Position numbers and translations under genes: made by a program. From Jiella avicenniae (GTDB taxonomy: Bacteria > Pseudomonadota > Alphaproteobacteria > Rhizobiales > Rhizobiaceae), in the NCBI RefSeq assembly GCF_021390325.1, contig NZ_JAJUWU010000015.1, forward strand, positions 1 to 64,000: a stretch of 64,000 nucleotides of DNA, written 5' to 3'. The stretch's first letter is position 1. The number at the start of each line of letters is the position of its first letter. Of this stretch, positions 29,672 through 38,387 are shown piece after piece. Below the pieces are notes generated by a model. That model did no database searches. It was not told the origin of the DNA and saw only the letters and a list, made by a program, of their open reading frames with translations.

Positions 29672-29865
29672 CAAGCGAGGCGACGCCTCCGACCCCGATG
29701 CGCCCGACCCGGAAATGCCCCGAATGCGGCCGGCCTTCGCGGCGCGAGACCTTTCCGTTCTGCTCGCCGCGCTGCCAGGCGGTCGACCTCAACCGCTGGC
29801 TCTCGGGGCGGTACGTCATTCCCGGCCCACCGCTCGACGAAGCCTCGGAGGACGGCGAGCGCTGA
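29668..29865 (+). CDS. yacG: Zinc-ribbon DNA gyrase inhibitor YacG
   Basis: 65 aa. CPECG...[23 protein letters not shown] is the YacG zinc finger (two CxxC-type pairs) and its conserved following segment. YacG binds GyrB and inhibits its activity. Translationally coupled to maf by an ATGA overlap. Confidence 0.93.
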   Translation: MTSEATPPTPMRPTRKCPECGRPSRRETFPFCSPRCQAVDLNRWLSGRYVIPGPPLDEASEDGER

Positions 29866-29889
29866 CGTCGTCGGCCGGTCGGGACCAGC

Positions 29890-29916
29890 CTTCACGGGCG
29901 ACGATCACCCGTGAAG
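29890..29916 (+). terminator. Hairpin after yacG
   Basis: CTTCACGGG (29890-29898) and CCCGTGAAG (29908-29916) form a perfect 9-bp stem around a 9-nt loop, 24 bases after the yacG stop. No T tract. Confidence 0.45.
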
Positions 29917-30483
29917 TCCGGACCCCGAACCGCCGCCGAAGGGCGTGCGAAATCGCAGGAAGACCGGCCCCGCGCCTCCAGAGCCACCAGATGCGTCCTC
30001 TCGCCTGACCGTCCTCGGTGAAGGCATGGGCCGCGCCGCAGCCTGCCGGACGATGCCGATGCGTTCCGCTTTTGCATGGTGACGGGCCTGCGCAGCCTCG
30101 GCCTCCCGCAGATGGTCGAACGCCCATAGACCGGCGCCCTGAACGGTGCCCTCCGGCGATTTTCCCGAAAAGCGGTCGGTTCGTCGTCGATCCCCGGCGG
30201 GATCGATGGCGTCGCCGTGCGTGTGACGGGTCCGTCGGAACGGTTCCCTCGATGTGACCTCGGTATCAGGGCTGTGCCGTCTTGCCGCGTCCGGGGGCGG
30301 ATTCATATGTCGCTCGAGGTTACGAACCAAAACCAAGTTCCGATAGGGAACGAAGTCCCGGCGCTTGCGCCTTCGAAGACGTCGACTTCGTCCCTCGGAA
30401 CGCTTGCCGTGCCGATCGCGCGTCCTGACGGATGGTGTCCGTCACTCTCGGCGAAACAACCCACAGACGGAAGAGGATAGACC
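29917..30483. other. Gene-poor region before the oxidoreductase cluster
   Basis: About 570 bases without a supportable gene. A short plus-strand reading of 57 codons (30307-30480, MSLEVTNQNQVP...) has no clear ribosome site. A small hairpin GACGGA-TGGTG-TCCGTC (30427-30443) lies 40 bp before the next start and could be a leader element. Confidence 0.35.
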
Positions 30484-31404
30484 ATGTCCGAATCAAGCAA
30501 GGTGGTCGTGTTGGCGGGCGCGACAGGCGATCTGGGATCATTGATCGCGCAATCCCTTCTCGACAAGGCGGGGGTGCGGCTTCGGCTGCTCGTGCGTCCC
30601 GAAAGCGTCGGGAAGACGCAAGCCCTGCAGGACCGGGGCGCGGAGATCGTGGAAGTCGACCTGGCGGATCCGGGTCAGGCCGAACGCCTGGGAGCGGCCA
30701 TGAAAGGCGCCTTCTCGGTCGTCTCTGCGGTCCAGGGCGGTCCCGACATGATCGTCGACGCCCAGCTTCGCATGCTCGAAGCCGCCCGTGCGGCGGGCGT
30801 AAAGCGGTTCATCCCCTCGAATTTCTCCTACGACATCTTCGGTCTCGACGAGGGCGACAACATCAACTCGGACGCCCGCCGCGCCTTCGCCCGCAAGGCC
30901 GAAGGGGCTCGAGGCGACGTGGAGGTGGTCCAGATCCAGATCGGCGCCTTCCTCGATCGCAAGGTCCTGTTCGGCTTTCTCGGCGCCTTCGATCTCGGCG
31001 AGAGCCGCGCATTCCTGTGGGGCGACGGCGACGCGGTGATGGATTTCACGACCTATGCCGACGCGGCCCGGTTCACGGCCGAGGCGGCGGTCGACGATGC
31101 GCCCGTGCCGAGCGTGTTCGAAGTCGCCGGCGACAGCCTGACCTTTCACGACCTCGTCAAGGCCTATGAAGATGCCTCGGGCAAGGCGATCACGGTCGTC
31201 AAGCTGGGATCGCTGTCCGACCTCGACGCCGAGATCGACAAACGCCGACGGGCAGAGCCGGGGAACATGGTCGCGTGGCTGCCGCTCATGTACTGGCGCG
31301 CGATGCTCTCCGGGAAGGGCAAGCTTCGTTCGATCGCCAACGACCGGTATCCGCACGTCGAGCCGATGACCGTCGCCGACTATGTCCGCAGCGAAGGACT
31401 GTGA
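30484..31404 (+). CDS. NmrA-like NAD(P)-binding oxidoreductase
   Basis: 306 aa. Atypical short-chain dehydrogenase of the NmrA/isoflavone-reductase group: VVVLAGATGDLGSLIAQ (GxxGxxG, residues ~8-24), then LLVRPES where the NADP phosphate is usually bound, and RFIPSNFSYDIFGLD. AGAGGATAGACC precedes the ATG. Such proteins are reductases or redox-sensing regulators. It heads three adjacent oxidoreductase genes; the substrates are unknown. Confidence 0.82.
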   Translation: MSESSKVVVLAGATGDLGSLIAQSLLDKAGVRLRLLVRPESVGKTQALQDRGAEIVEVDLADPGQAERLGAAMKGAFSVVSAVQGGPDMIVDAQLRMLEAARAAGVKRFIPSNFSYDIFGLDEGDNINSDARRAFARKAEGARGDVEVVQIQIGAFLDRKVLFGFLGAFDLGESRAFLWGDGDAVMDFTTYADAARFTAEAAVDDAPVPSVFEVAGDSLTFHDLVKAYEDASGKAITVVKLGSLSDLDAEIDKRRRAEPGNMVAWLPLMYWRAMLSGKGKLRSIANDRYPHVEPMTVADYVRSEGL

Positions 31405-31468
31405 GGCGTTCCGGCTTGCCGAGGTGAGCAGAGCGCAAACCCGTCGGCCATGAGTGAGGAATACGGAC

Positions 31469-32236
31469 ATGAGCGAGATCATCGACCTCGAGAAGGCCCG
31501 CCATCCCGATCTTCATGATCGGCGTGTCGTCATCGCCGGGGGGACGGGAGACGTCGGCGAAGGCATCGTCCGCGCATGGCTGAAAGCCGGCGCGCAGGTG
31601 ATCGTGCCATCGCGCACGGAAAGCAAGGTCGAGGAGTTTCGGCAGGTTCTGTCCGATCTCGGCCAGCCGCAGGCCCTGCATTTCGTGGTCGGCAGCTACG
31701 CCGGTTTCGACGAGGCCCAGGCGATGGCCGAGCGCATCACCGCGGATCATGGCCCCGTGACGGATGTCGTCGCCTCGATCGGCGGATGGTGGCAGGGCAA
31801 GTCCCTGTGGGAGGTGACGCCAGAGGAGTGGCAGCGCTATTTCGTCGACATGACGACGGCGCATGCCGCGACGGCGAGGGCGTGGATTCCGCGCCTGCCT
31901 CGCACGGGCAGCTATCAGCTGATCCTCGGCGGCAGCGCCGTGGAGCCCGTTCCCGGCGCTTCGATCATCAACATGCAGCAGGCGGCGCTTCTGATGATGC
32001 GCCGTGTCCTGTCCGCCGAAGCCAGCGATCGGCACCGTGTCGCCGCGCAGATCCTGGGGCCGGTCGCCACTCGGGCACGGCGCCGCGTCGACCCCAACTG
32101 GGTTTCGAACGAGGAGGTCGGGCTGGTCACGGTCGGCATCGCCGCCGATCCCCATGCGGCGCACGAGGACTACGTCAGCATGGACAAGAGCCAGATGCTG
32201 AAGACCCTGCAAAAGCTCGGCGTTTATCCGCAATGA
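31469..32236 (+). CDS. Short-chain dehydrogenase-like protein with altered active site
   Basis: 255 aa from MSEIIDLEKARHPDL; GAGG nine bases upstream favours this ATG over an in-frame GTG 15 bases earlier. The cofactor motif GGTGDVGEG is present, as are the helix after it and a serine in ILGGSA. The catalytic YxxxK is not: at the expected place the sequence is SIINMQQAAL, with Ile and Gln in place of Tyr and Lys. It may therefore not be a classical dehydrogenase. 64 bp after the NmrA-like gene. Confidence 0.8.
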   Translation: MSEIIDLEKARHPDLHDRRVVIAGGTGDVGEGIVRAWLKAGAQVIVPSRTESKVEEFRQVLSDLGQPQALHFVVGSYAGFDEAQAMAERITADHGPVTDVVASIGGWWQGKSLWEVTPEEWQRYFVDMTTAHAATARAWIPRLPRTGSYQLILGGSAVEPVPGASIINMQQAALLMMRRVLSAEASDRHRVAAQILGPVATRARRRVDPNWVSNEEVGLVTVGIAADPHAAHEDYVSMDKSQMLKTLQKLGVYPQ

Positions 32237-32333
32237 CGTCGTGACGGAGCGTCGGCGGCAGCCATTCTCCGGCAAGTCGCAGCAGTGTGGGCCGGGTTCG
32301 GGATCACCAGGGCGGAAGCAAAAGGGGAACGCC

Positions 32334-33239
32334 ATGAAAGCGGTTCAGTTCAGCGAATACGGGGGACTGGAGGTCCTGAAGGTGGCGGAGATCGACGAGC
32401 CGCATGCCGGCCCCGGACAGGTGCGGATCGCCGTCCGGACGGCGGGAGTCAATCCTGCGGACTGGAAGCGACGCGACGGGTATTTCCGCGATTTCATGCC
32501 GCTCGAATTTCCTTTCACCTTCGGCTTCGAGGCGTCCGGGGTCGTGGACGAAGTCGGCGAGGGGGTATCCGGCGTGTCGGTCGGAGACGCCGTCTTCGGC
32601 CTCGGTACCGGCACGATGGCCGAATATGCGGTGCTCACGAGCTGGGCCCGAAAGCCGGAAACAATGCCCTTCGAAGTGGCGGGCGGCCTTCCGGTCGTCG
32701 TCGAGACGGCGACGCGATGCCTCGATCAGCTCGGCACGAAAGCCGGCGAGACGCTTCTGGTGAGCGGCGCTGCGGGCGGTGTCGGCTCTACGGCGATCCA
32801 GTTGGCCCGCCATCGCGGGATGACGGTCATCGGCACGGCGAGCGAACGAAAGCACGACTATCTGCGCGGTCTCGGCGCCATCCCGACGACCTACGGGCCG
32901 GGGCTGGCAGAGCGCGTCGAGGCACTCGCCCCTCAGGGCATCGACGCCGCCCTCGACATTGTCGGCTCGGGCATATTGCCGGAGCTGATCGGGATCGTCG
33001 GCGATCCGTCGCGAGTGCTCTCCATCGCCGACTTCTCGGCGCCAGACCACGGTGCGCAGTTCTCGACCAAACCGCAGGACGATCCGGAGCAGGCCCTGGC
33101 GGAGGCGGCCCGGCTCTATTCCGAAGGCACCTTGCGCCTGCGGGTGGAGCGGCGATTCCCACTCACGCAGGTCGGCGAGGCGCAGGCGCTCAGCGCCGAG
33201 GGACACGTTACGGGGAAGCTGGTGATCGACGTGGCCTGA
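32334..33239 (+). CDS. Quinone oxidoreductase-type zinc-free alcohol dehydrogenase
   Basis: 301 aa, ATG preceded by AAAGGGGAACGCC. Medium-chain dehydrogenase fold: GVNPADWKRRDGYF, GFEASGVVDEVGEGV, and the NADPH-binding VSGAAGGVGSTAIQLA. Zinc ligands are absent, as in the QOR/enone reductase group (NADPH reduction of quinones or alpha,beta-unsaturated carbonyls). Third of three adjacent oxidoreductases, 97 bp after the SDR-like gene, pointing to a joint detoxification or small-molecule pathway. Confidence 0.87.
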   Translation: MKAVQFSEYGGLEVLKVAEIDEPHAGPGQVRIAVRTAGVNPADWKRRDGYFRDFMPLEFPFTFGFEASGVVDEVGEGVSGVSVGDAVFGLGTGTMAEYAVLTSWARKPETMPFEVAGGLPVVVETATRCLDQLGTKAGETLLVSGAAGGVGSTAIQLARHRGMTVIGTASERKHDYLRGLGAIPTTYGPGLAERVEALAPQGIDAALDIVGSGILPELIGIVGDPSRVLSIADFSAPDHGAQFSTKPQDDPEQALAEAARLYSEGTLRLRVERRFPLTQVGEAQALSAEGHVTGKLVIDVA

Positions 33240-33771
33240 TCAGGGCCCCGACGTCGACAAAAGCCGTGCATCCCCAGGCGGAAGCGCCGCCGCCGTGGCG
33301 ACCGAGCGGGTCAACGCCGCTCGTCGCCTTCCTGCAGCGTGGCGTGGCGCGTTTCGATCCGCGGCAGGCTGCCGTCGTGGCGCAGGGCCGACACGACATC
33401 GACCATGCGTGGCGCAGGCTCGGAATTCGATCGCGTCGTCGCGATGCCGAGCGCACGAAGCGCGCTCTCCACTTGTTCTGCCAGGTCTCTGTCGTCATCG
33501 ATCTGCATGAATGCCTCGATGTTGGAACGACGTTGGGGATGGACCAGCCAGCTTCGATCGCTTGGGCGCGACCGTCCGATGCGACGGAGCCGGGCTCATC
33601 CGAGAAATATCCGCTGGTCGCGACGCCGGGTCGGTTTGCGGCTGTCGCATGCACTGCGGCGGTGAGCGGCAATTCTCCGTCTCCTCCACGCGTCAATCTA
33701 GACCGCCTTGGCTCGGGCGAATATCAATCATTTAAACAACCGCCAAAATCTTCGCTGGGGGAATACTCGCC
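33240..33771. other. Gene-poor stretch with one possible small gene
   Basis: No full-size gene. The only reading that looks protein-like is the 65-codon minus-strand frame listed at 33311-33508. No repeat or mobile element trace recognised. Confidence 0.35.
33311..33508 (-). CDS. Possible small acidic protein
   Basis: 65 codons, MQIDDDRDLAEQVESALRAL..., with a GAGG ribosome site five bases before ATG and codon use like that of neighbouring genes. Residues 5-22 would form an amphipathic helix. It could be a shortened remnant of a larger protein. No family recognised. Confidence 0.35.
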   Translation of the reverse strand: MQIDDDRDLAEQVESALRALGIATTRSNSEPAPRMVDVVSALRHDGSLPRIETRHATLQEGDERR

Positions 33772-33888
33772 ATGGCAGAAGAACTCGGCAAACCTCGCTG
33801 GTTCAGAGGTGACCTGCCGGCACGAAATGCCTACGCCGCAGGGGCGGCAGAGGCTTCGGATCGCTCGATGGAAAGGGCGCGGATCTAA
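33772..33888 (+). CDS. Possible 38-aa protein
   Basis: MAEELGKPRWFRGDLPARNA... ends in TAA; a GGGGGA ribosome site lies 9-14 bases upstream. Its stop codon interleaves with the stop of the convergent protease gene at 33885. Short enough to be chance; alanine- and glutamate-rich sequence is protein-like. Confidence 0.3.
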   Translation: MAEELGKPRWFRGDLPARNAYAAGAAEASDRSMERARI

Positions 33889-34511
33889 CGATCGAGAGAG
33901 CCGACCAGAACGTCCCGTCCGTTGGCGATGCGGTTCCATTTGCCGGGATCGGCCGTGCTCTGGCGCTTCAGGAACGCATAGGGCGTCTGGTTCCAGGGCA
34001 GGACGCGCCAGTTGAGGTTGTCGAGGATGAAGTCGCCGTCGGTGGTATGGAGCGTCAGGACCGCGTGGCCCTCGCCATTGGTCTTCTTCACCACCGTGAT
34101 CAGCAGATTGCCGAGGTCGATCCTGGCCTCGTCATGCAGCCGCTTGCGCTTGCGCAGCACGAAATCCTCGCAGTCGCCGGCGGTCTTCGGATAGGTCCAG
34201 TATTCCTCGACGCCGTAGAGGTCTTCGTCCGATTCCGGCTTGATCTGGGAATTGACCGAGACGTTGATGGTGGCGATGGCGTGGATCAGCTTCGGGTTCA
34301 GCGCCACGGGCGCGCTCGGGCTCCGCTTCGCGACGGGGCGGCATTCGGCGGGATCGCGTTTGCACAGGCCCTGCTGCCCGATCGGACGGGGCGCCTCGAC
34401 GCCGATCTGCATGAACGGCCCGCGGGCCTCGATGGCCTGGGCACTGCCGGGCCCGAAAGCTGCCGTCAGGCAAAGCACGAGCGTGGCGCCAATTGCGCGA
34501 AATCCCACCAT
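33885..34511 (-). CDS. Periplasmic transglutaminase-like cysteine protease (LapG/BTLCP family)
   Basis: 208 aa from MVGFRAIGATLVLCL; residues 1-25 form a signal peptide ending AQA. Catalytic triad is visible: Cys in TAGDCEDFVLRKRKRL, His in GEGHAVLTL and Asp in FILDNLN. The W-rich VLPWNQTPYAFLKRQS region matches the bacterial transglutaminase-like family. In Pseudomonas, LapG cleaves a surface adhesin under cyclic-di-GMP control via LapD. No lapD is adjacent, so the target here is unknown. Confidence 0.88.
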   Translation of the reverse strand: MVGFRAIGATLVLCLTAAFGPGSAQAIEARGPFMQIGVEAPRPIGQQGLCKRDPAECRPVAKRSPSAPVALNPKLIHAIATINVSVNSQIKPESDEDLYGVEEYWTYPKTAGDCEDFVLRKRKRLHDEARIDLGNLLITVVKKTNGEGHAVLTLHTTDGDFILDNLNWRVLPWNQTPYAFLKRQSTADPGKWNRIANGRDVLVGSLDR

Positions 34512-34794
34512 GCGTCCCCTCGATCGCAGGTTAATTTTGCTGATCTGCCGATGTTCTATGCAATGGCCGGGTGAGTCAATTGCTTGTGCAGTGCCGAACG
34601 GGGGCTGCCGATAGCCAGACACAAGATTGGCGACGGCCCGGCGCAAGTTGCGCGGACAGGTGGCGCGGAAGCCGATCTGTCAGCCCACGCAAGGGGTTGG
34701 ATAAAAAGGGATTTTCAGTGTCGGCTCGAAAGGTGTGACGATCCGGTCACACCGACGGCAAAGACGGGGGACGACGCCTCGACGGCGGCCGGCT

Positions 34795-35640
34795 TCAGCC
34801 CATCTCGTCAGCCGCTCCGAGGAGTTCGGAGAGGCTGCGGGCGATCAGATCGAGGTCCTGCGGGCGGGAAAGACGGTGGTCGCCGTCCCTGACCAGGCTG
34901 AGGATCACCGCATGGTGCGGCAGGTGTTCGACGAGGGTCAGCGCGTGTTCGTAGGGTACGTCCGGATCCGCCATGCCCTGGACGATGGTGACCGGGCATT
35001 TCGGGTCGATCAGCCCGTCGAGCACGAGGTTGGCCCGGCCGTTCTCGATGAGCGCCTTCGTGTAGACGTCCGGCTCGTCCGAATAGTCGGACGGTGCGAG
35101 GAGGCGGCCCTTCGTCTCGATTTCCGCGCGCTGCTCGGCGGAAAGCTTCGGCAGGAGCAGACGCTCGGTGAAATCCGGCGCCGGCGCCAGAAGCAGCAGG
35201 GCACGGATCCGGCCGGCGACGGCGAAACGGCCCGCCTGCCGCGCGAGGTTGAGCGCAATCCAGGCCCCCATGGACGAGCCGACGAGAACGAGCGGGCCGT
35301 CGCCGATTTCCTCGAGAACGCTGGCGACCTCCTCCGTCCAGCGCCCGATCGTGCCGTCTTCGAAGGCGCCCCCGGATTCGCCATGGCCGGAATAGTCGAG
35401 GCGGCAATATCCGTAGTCGTGCCGGGCCGCGAAGGCGAGAAGATGCTCGGCCTTGGTGCCGCGCATGTCGGAACGGTAGCCTCCCAGCCAGACGATCGTC
35501 GGGGCGTTCGGACGTGTCCGGCTCCGACGAAGACGATAGGCGATCTCGCGCCCGGCCGTGCCTTCGCCGACGGCGAGCCGCCCGGCGATCTCGTCTGCCG
35601 CGCCGGCGGCCTGTTCCGTGGATGTGACGTCTTGGGCCAT
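34795..35640 (-). CDS. Alpha/beta hydrolase
   Basis: 281 aa from MAQDVTSTEQAAG. The nucleophile elbow GSSMG, the oxyanion region WLGGYRSDMRGTKAEHL, an acidic residue in MADPDVPYEHAL and His in DGDHRLSRPQD form the hydrolase triad. YCRLDYSGHGESGG is typical of a group related to ABHD10-type thioesterases or esterases. Substrate unknown. Single gene, 391 bp from the divergent infC start. Confidence 0.87.
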   Translation of the reverse strand: MAQDVTSTEQAAGAADEIAGRLAVGEGTAGREIAYRLRRSRTRPNAPTIVWLGGYRSDMRGTKAEHLLAFAARHDYGYCRLDYSGHGESGGAFEDGTIGRWTEEVASVLEEIGDGPLVLVGSSMGAWIALNLARQAGRFAVAGRIRALLLLAPAPDFTERLLLPKLSAEQRAEIETKGRLLAPSDYSDEPDVYTKALIENGRANLVLDGLIDPKCPVTIVQGMADPDVPYEHALTLVEHLPHHAVILSLVRDGDHRLSRPQDLDLIARSLSELLGAADEMG

Positions 35641-36031
35641 GTCGATCACCGAAATCTCGCGTCGGGATGGGGTCTCATGGCGGGGACGCCAATGCAAGTC
35701 CGCGCGGTCTCCCGGCGCCACGCCGCGGCCTGCGCATGCCGCAGGGGCGACGGGAGCGCTCGACCGGGAAGGAGGGGGTGAAAATCCGGATCCGGTTCAC
35801 CATGTGTCCTTTCGGAGGCACGATTCGTCGGTCCGGCGGATGTCGCCGATCGGAGGACTTCGCGCCGAATGCGGCTTGCGCAGGTGTCAAGCCCGACGAT
35901 CGGTGCTATAAGACGGACCGACGTGCCTTCCGCCGCTTCGAGCGTGCGGGGTGGCCGACGATCGAACCGATCCTCGACCTCGTGCGTTCCGGAGCGATCA
36001 AACCTGTCGTCAACAACTGGAGAATACGACC
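35641..36031 (+). promoter_or_regulatory. Leader region of infC
   Basis: 391 bases between the hydrolase gene (minus) and infC (plus). No gene. A TATAAG box at 35907-35912 may be the infC -10 element, but its -35 partner (GTGTCA at 35884, 17 bp apart) is weak. If correct, the infC mRNA has a ~115-nt leader. Confidence 0.3.
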
Positions 36032-36571
36032 ATTCGCAGACCATTCCGCGCACCGCCGGCTCAAAAGGAGGGCCCCCGCTCGAATCGTGAAATCCGTGTC
36101 CCGGAGGTTCAGCTCATCGATCACGAAGGGCAGAATCGCGGTCAGATCTCGACGCAGGACGCTCTTTCGATGGCAGAAGAGGCCGGTCTCGATCTCGTCG
36201 AGATCGTGCCGAACGCCAATCCGCCCGTCTGCAAGATCCTCGATCTCGGCAAGCTGAAATACGAGAGCCAGAAGAAGGCGGCCGAGGCGCGCAAGCGCCA
36301 GAAGACCATCGAGGTCAAAGAGATCAAGATGCGGCCGAACATCGACGAGCACGACTACGAGACGAAGATGAAGTCCGTGCGGCGCTTCTTCGACGAGGGC
36401 GACAAGGTGAAGGTCACGCTCCGCTTCCGCGGCCGCGAGATGGCGCACCAGGAACTCGGCATGCAGCTGCTCAATCGCGTCCGCGAAGAGACGGCGGAAT
36501 ATTCGAAGGTCGAGGCCGAACCGAAGCTCGAAGGCCGTCAGATGATGATGGTGCTGGCGCCGCGCGGCTGA
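36032..36571 (+). CDS. infC: Translation initiation factor IF-3, ATT start codon
   Basis: 179 aa. The protein begins at the family-typical (M)[20 protein letters not shown]; the codon in the start position is ATT (36032-36034), with GGAG nine bases upstream. No ATG or GTG gives the right N-terminus. infC is classically started by AUU, which lets IF-3 repress its own translation. The rest is complete: [44 protein letters not shown] and ending [11 protein letters not shown]. It is a stand-alone gene; rpmI and rplT are not nearby. Confidence 0.95.
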   Translation: MRRPFRAPPAQKEGPRSNREIRVPEVQLIDHEGQNRGQISTQDALSMAEEAGLDLVEIVPNANPPVCKILDLGKLKYESQKKAAEARKRQKTIEVKEIKMRPNIDEHDYETKMKSVRRFFDEGDKVKVTLRFRGREMAHQELGMQLLNRVREETAEYSKVEAEPKLEGRQMMMVLAPRG

Positions 36572-36663
36572 AGCTCGCGAGGCGTTCTGCCCTGACCCTC
36601 AGGTGACGTCGGCCTCGGATACCCATGGTGCGACGATCGTTTCAAGGAACGCTGCCGGGCCGA

Positions 36664-36683
36664 CCGCCCAGGCGGCGTTTTTT
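36664..36683 (+). terminator. Intrinsic terminator of infC
   Basis: CCGCC (36664-36668) and GGCGG (36671-36675) form the base of a GC-rich hairpin followed by six T residues (36678-36683). It is the clearest Rho-independent terminator in the window, 92 bases after the infC stop. Confidence 0.65.
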
Positions 36684-36810
36684 GTTCCGCGACGAGGCCG
36701 CGGGCCCCGAGCCGCTCGCGTGGCACCGACGTCGTGCCGGGCTCTTTCATCCATCGCGCACCGATCCTATCTGCCATCCGCCGACGACGACCGGGCGAGG
36801 AAGGATCGAC

Positions 36811-37230
36811 ATGAGCGGGACGCCGAATGGAGCGCCGGGGCAGGGCCGGGCGCCGAGCCTCGAACAGATCGAGGAGATGGCGGTCGCCGCCTATGGCGAC
36901 CTGCCGGAGGAATTCCGGACGCTCTGCGGCGACATCCGCTTCATCGTCGCGGATTTTCCCGACGAGGACGTTATGGATGCGATGGAGCTCGAAAGCGAGT
37001 TCGACATTCTCGGCCTGTTCGAGGGGCGGCCGGTCGGCGACATGGGCGTGCCGATCACCGGCGAGATGACCAACCGCATCCTGCTCTATCGCCGGCCGAT
37101 CCTCGACTATTGGGCCGAACACGACGAGACGCTGGAGGCGATCGTCCGGCACGTGCTGATCCACGAGATCGGCCACCATTTCGGCCTGTCGGACGACGAC
37201 ATGGAAGAGCTGGAGCGCGAGGCCGAGTGA
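36811..37230 (+). CDS. Zincin-like metallopeptidase family protein
   Basis: 139 aa from MSGTPNGAPGQG. The motif HEIGHHFGLSDDDM near the C-terminus is the HExxH zinc site of the small zincin-like family, and LYRRPILDYW and DLPEEFRTLCGDI fit the same family. Activity is unproven in most members; with no partner genes, the role is unknown. The ribosome site is GAGGAAGG (AGGAAGGATCGAC before the ATG). Confidence 0.87.
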   Translation: MSGTPNGAPGQGRAPSLEQIEEMAVAAYGDLPEEFRTLCGDIRFIVADFPDEDVMDAMELESEFDILGLFEGRPVGDMGVPITGEMTNRILLYRRPILDYWAEHDETLEAIVRHVLIHEIGHHFGLSDDDMEELEREAE

Positions 37231-37246
37231 GGCGAGCCGGCGCCGG

Positions 37247-37951
37247 TCATGACCCGTGATGCAGGTCGAGCGACAGGAAAAGGAGCTGCGGCAGCGGCGT
37301 CCACCAACCGGTCGTGATGCCCGCGCGACGCAGCATCGCCGCGGCCCAGCCATTGCAGTTGCCGATGATGTGGAAGCGGCCGTCCGCTTCGTAGAACCGG
37401 TCGAACGCGCCATAGGCCGTGCCGGCGATCTCGACGGGCCGGCCGTCCGCACCCCGTGAAAAGCTTGCCATCACCGACGATCGCAGGTCGGCATAGCCTC
37501 GTTGCGTCAGCTCGAGCGCCTCGACGTCGGGGCTCGTCGCGTCGATCGATCCGGCCAGACCGACGTGCAGCGCCGCAGCGTCGCCGGTGAGCGTCCGAAG
37601 AAGCGGCATCGGCTTCAGATCCGCCCATGTCGGCGTCTCGGTATAAAAGCTCCGGCCGCCCCAGCCGACGATGATCCAGCGGACGTCCGGCCGATCGACG
37701 GGCAGTCCGGCCTTTGCGAGAAACGCGAAGTCGCGGCGCGTCTGTGTGTCGGCAGGAAGGGCGATGTCGCTGTGGATCGGTCCCGCAAGAAGCAGGATCC
37801 GGCGAGGCTCGGCGGTGGTGGTCCCGCCGGAGGCGGGCGCATCGCCGCGTGGAACCGCGACGCCGAGCACGAGACTGCCGAGCCCGAGGAGCAGGAGCAG
37901 CCCGGCGACGCGCAGACCACGAAAGAGACGTCGCGGGCGTCGCTTCAGCAT
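37247..37951 (-). CDS. DUF2459 (TIGR02117) exported protein
   Basis: 234 aa with an N-terminal membrane anchor or signal (residues ~13-34, LRVAGLLLLLGLGSLVLGVAV) after a basic start. Conserved features: HSDIALP near residue 60, IIVGWGGRSFYTETPTWADL and HIIGNCNGWAAAMLRRAG. These match DUF2459/TIGR02117, an exported family of unknown function in proteobacteria. Converges with the zincin-like gene. Confidence 0.83.
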   Translation of the reverse strand: MLKRRPRRLFRGLRVAGLLLLLGLGSLVLGVAVPRGDAPASGGTTTAEPRRILLLAGPIHSDIALPADTQTRRDFAFLAKAGLPVDRPDVRWIIVGWGGRSFYTETPTWADLKPMPLLRTLTGDAAALHVGLAGSIDATSPDVEALELTQRGYADLRSSVMASFSRGADGRPVEIAGTAYGAFDRFYEADGRFHIIGNCNGWAAAMLRRAGITTGWWTPLPQLLFLSLDLHHGS

Positions 37952-38177
37952 GGCTCCTCGTTCGGCTTGGTGCCGCCGATGGACCTGACCGCGGGCGGAT
38001 CATCGCAGCGGGTCCCAGGTGTCACGGCAGGTGTCCGGTCTGCCCGGAACGCGGCGGCTCGCCCGCCACGATCGGATGGCGGCCCGGTCCGCCGACGAGG
38101 GGGACGCGGCCGTTTGGCATCTTCCCGCGACATCGGCACGCCGCCGCGGTGGAAGCACGGCAGGCGCAGGGCCTCGG

Positions 38178-38384
38178 TTACTGCTCGCCGAGCTTCATGT
38201 CCGGATGGTAGTCCTTGCCCGGCACCTGTTTGGTCACCGCCTGGCCGCAGCGCATGGTCTTCGTCTCCGCGTCGAAGGCATAGGTCGGCGAGCCATGGAG
38301 TTCCCAGCCCTTCGACAGGGCGAGCGAGACCTTGTGGCAGAAGCCGGCATCGTCCGGCCCGGTGAGCATGCGGTAGAGTTTCAT
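38178..38384 (-). CDS. DUF1737-family small protein
   Basis: 68 aa: MKLYRMLTGPDDAGFCHKV, then ALSKGWELHGSPTYAF and MRCGQAVTKQVPGKDY, the conserved pattern of DUF1737. No membrane segment. It starts 3 bp after the CitE-like gene ends, so the two form an operon. Function unknown. Confidence 0.85.
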   Translation of the reverse strand: MKLYRMLTGPDDAGFCHKVSLALSKGWELHGSPTYAFDAETKTMRCGQAVTKQVPGKDYHPDMKLGEQ

Positions 38385-38387
38385 CGG

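Noticed and set aside
30307-30480. 57-codon plus-strand frame before the NmrA-like gene
   Set aside because: No convincing ribosome site and it ends three bases before the next ATG; may be leader sequence.
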